Shown here in pieces: positions 62,599 through 64,000 of a DNA stretch of 64,000 nucleotides. Position numbers and translations under genes: made by a program. Under the pieces are notes generated by a model, which saw nothing but the letters and a program-made list of their open reading frames with translations, had not been told where the DNA came from and did not search any database. The stretch is taken from assembly GCA_039960995.1 (NCBI GenBank), contig JBDVKF010000026.1, positions 1-64,000 of the forward strand, written 5' to 3'. The stretch is from JABSSA01 sp039960995 (GTDB lineage: Bacteria > Pseudomonadota > Alphaproteobacteria > Rhodobacterales > Rhodobacteraceae). Numbering within the stretch: the first letter of the stretch is position 1; every line of letters starts with the position of its first letter.

Positions 62599-63056
62599 TC
62601 GAATTGGATGATATTGACAGGGCAGTTTTAAATGAGCTTGTGAAAAACGCGTCACAAGGGGCAGGGGCCGTTGGCCGTTCGGTTGGATTGTCTCAACCTG
62701 CGGCGTGGCGACGGATCAAACGTTTGACGGATGCCGGGGTGATCCAAGGACGACGTTTGCGTGTGAATGCAGAGGCGGTTGGATACAGTGTGACAGTTTT
62801 CCTTGGTGTAAAGCTTGCCCGTAAAGGGGGCATTAGCCTTGAAGATTTTGAACGTGCAGTCATGGCCATCCCAGAAGTGCAAACAGTCGAACATGTTTTG
62901 GGCATGTACGATTACCGTTTGCGCGTCGTTGCGCGGGATTTGCCGGACTTTGAACGCATATTGCGTCGCCGCATTATGACATTACCTGGTGCGGGTGATG
63001 TCGAGGCAAATGTGTTGCTGAGCGAAGAACGACGCCCCGGACCGATTGGGTGTTAG
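62595..63056 (+). CDS. Lrp/AsnC-family transcriptional regulator
   Basis: A 153-residue second Lrp/AsnC regulator. The DNA-binding part is LDDIDRAVLNELVKNASQGA and RSVGLSQPAAWRRIKRLTDA, and the effector domain has IPEVQTVEHVLGMYDYRLRV and LPGAGDVEANVLLSE. It is coupled to the gene before it. A PLP enzyme gene starts 90 bases later on the same strand and may be its target. The effector is unknown. Confidence 0.9.
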   Translation: MIELDDIDRAVLNELVKNASQGAGAVGRSVGLSQPAAWRRIKRLTDAGVIQGRRLRVNAEAVGYSVTVFLGVKLARKGGISLEDFERAVMAIPEVQTVEHVLGMYDYRLRVVARDLPDFERILRRRIMTLPGAGDVEANVLLSEERRPGPIGC

Positions 63057-63145
63057 TCTGATTTGACCTTCCCAAGCAAATGTAGCCTTTGCACCCAGAG
63101 CAATGTCGGCTTACATCAATGCAAACGAAAACAGGGAGCATTCAA

Positions 63146-64000
63146 ATGCCTGCACTGCTGGACCATGTCGACCCGGGTGGAATGGACGAATTTTCGGTCG
63201 TTTTCACCGACCGATCACTTAATCACATGAGCGCGAATTTCCAGCAGGTGATGCGGGATATTTCGAGCATGCTCAAAGATGTATATTCGGCGGACGGTGT
63301 CGTTGTCGTACCGGGCGGTGGGACCTTTGGCATGGAAGCTGTCGCGCGACAGTTCGCGCGAGGCGAAAACGTTCTGGTTGTGCGGAACGGATGGTTTTCT
63401 TACCGCTGGAGCCAGATATTTGAAGCCGGTGGGTTGGCTGCATCTGCGACTGTGCTGAAGGCGCGTCAGGCAGGCAATGCATCGCCTTCACCGTTCGCGC
63501 CACCACCGATAGCTGAAGTTGTGGCGCGTATCCAGGAAGAGCGACCCGGAATTGTGTTTGCACCACATGTGGAGACATCGGCTGGGGTGATTTTGCCGGA
63601 GGATTACATCGCGGAAATGGCGCGGGCTGCGCATGATGTGGGTGCGTTGATGGTTTTGGATTGCATTGCCAGCGGCTGTGTATGGATCGACATGAAAACT
63701 CTTGGCGTGGATGTGTTGATATCTGCCCCTCAAAAAGGCTGGTCAGCGCAACCTTGTGCCGGTTTGGTGATGTTGTCTGAAAGCGCATTGGCGCGATTGG
63801 AAGAAACGTCTTCTGATAGTTTCGCGATAGACCTCAAGAAATGGCATCAGATCATGCAAGCATATGAGAACGGCGGGCATGCGTATCATGCGACGATGCC
63901 CACAGATGCATTGCAGGCCTTTCGCGACACCATGCTGGAAACGCGGGATTACGGGTTTGAACGCTTGAAGGATGCACAATGGGCATTGGGCGATGCTGTA
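63146..64000 (+). CDS. Class V aminotransferase, cut by the window end
   Basis: The first 285 residues of a PLP enzyme of aminotransferase class V. VVVVPGGGTFGMEAVARQFA lies near the N-terminus. HVETSAGVILPEDYI and LMVLDCIASGCVWIDMKTL follow, with the cofactor-binding Asp in the second. The Schiff-base Lys is in SAPQKGWSAQPCAGL. Alanine- or serine-glyoxylate-type enzymes share this layout. The start at 63146 follows GGGAG. The frame is still open at 64000, so the C-terminal domain is outside. It is preceded by two Lrp genes that may control it. Confidence 0.82.
   Translation, partial: MPALLDHVDPGGMDEFSVVFTDRSLNHMSANFQQVMRDISSMLKDVYSADGVVVVPGGGTFGMEAVARQFARGENVLVVRNGWFSYRWSQIFEAGGLAASATVLKARQAGNASPSPFAPPPIAEVVARIQEERPGIVFAPHVETSAGVILPEDYIAEMARAAHDVGALMVLDCIASGCVWIDMKTLGVDVLISAPQKGWSAQPCAGLVMLSESALARLEETSSDSFAIDLKKWHQIMQAYENGGHAYHATMPTDALQAFRDTMLETRDYGFERLKDAQWALGDAV

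Overview
The window looks like a chromosomal piece of a marine alphaproteobacterium of the Roseobacter group (Rhodobacteraceae). The reasons are a SAM-II riboswitch in front of metZ, a fused class III CoA-transferase of DddD type for dimethylsulfoniopropionate (DMSP), tripartite tricarboxylate (TTT) transport, VPxPx-CTERM surface proteins, FolE2, and gene sets such as folB-folP-glmM, ftsY-ispZ and glyQ-DUF6446-glyS. No rRNA, tRNA or CRISPR array was seen.

Layout. (1) 1-7 kb: the end of an IS3 element and a decayed IS110 transposase, then a probable DMSP operon (GMC dehydrogenase of DddA type and DddD) with a divergent LysR gene, then a frameshifted DUF2199 gene. (2) 7-14 kb: an accessory zone of small, secreted and unknown genes, including two proteins with C-terminal VPxPx-CTERM sorting tails, and a cluster of three broken genes at 12.75-13.9 kb (a nonsense mutation, a 2-base insertion and a truncation). 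(3) 14.3-25.2 kb: a catabolic module with a TTT importer, an acylating aldehyde dehydrogenase, an AMP-forming acyl-CoA ligase, a TSUP (TauE-like) exporter, a large FAD/Fe-S dehydrogenase and a class V aminotransferase. It best fits a two- or three-carbon sulfonate such as sulfoacetate, with an oxalate/glyoxylate route as the alternative. (4) 25.3-28 kb: an EF-hand secreted protein, a gene-poor stretch with short repeats, and the last ~100 codons of a dnaE2-like polymerase. (5) 28-64 kb: mostly housekeeping genes: ferredoxin, phosphatase, purD, xseA, a formate-dehydrogenase-type NuoE/NuoF fusion, ftsY with 22 GAGCCA-type hexamers, ispZ, metZ, folE2, trkH, glyQS, a PPDK-like protein, folB, folP, glmM, ilvC and a pair of Lrp regulators. 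The window ends inside a class V aminotransferase.

Themes worth attention are the possible sulfonate module, the DMSP operon, and several proteins that keep a family fold but lack catalytic residues: an AlkB-like protein without the histidine clusters, a trypsin-like protein with GDAGGP instead of GDSGGP, a PPDK-like protein with an altered ATP-grasp site, and a Popeye-like cyclic-nucleotide domain. All family calls come from reading motifs by eye, with no database search.
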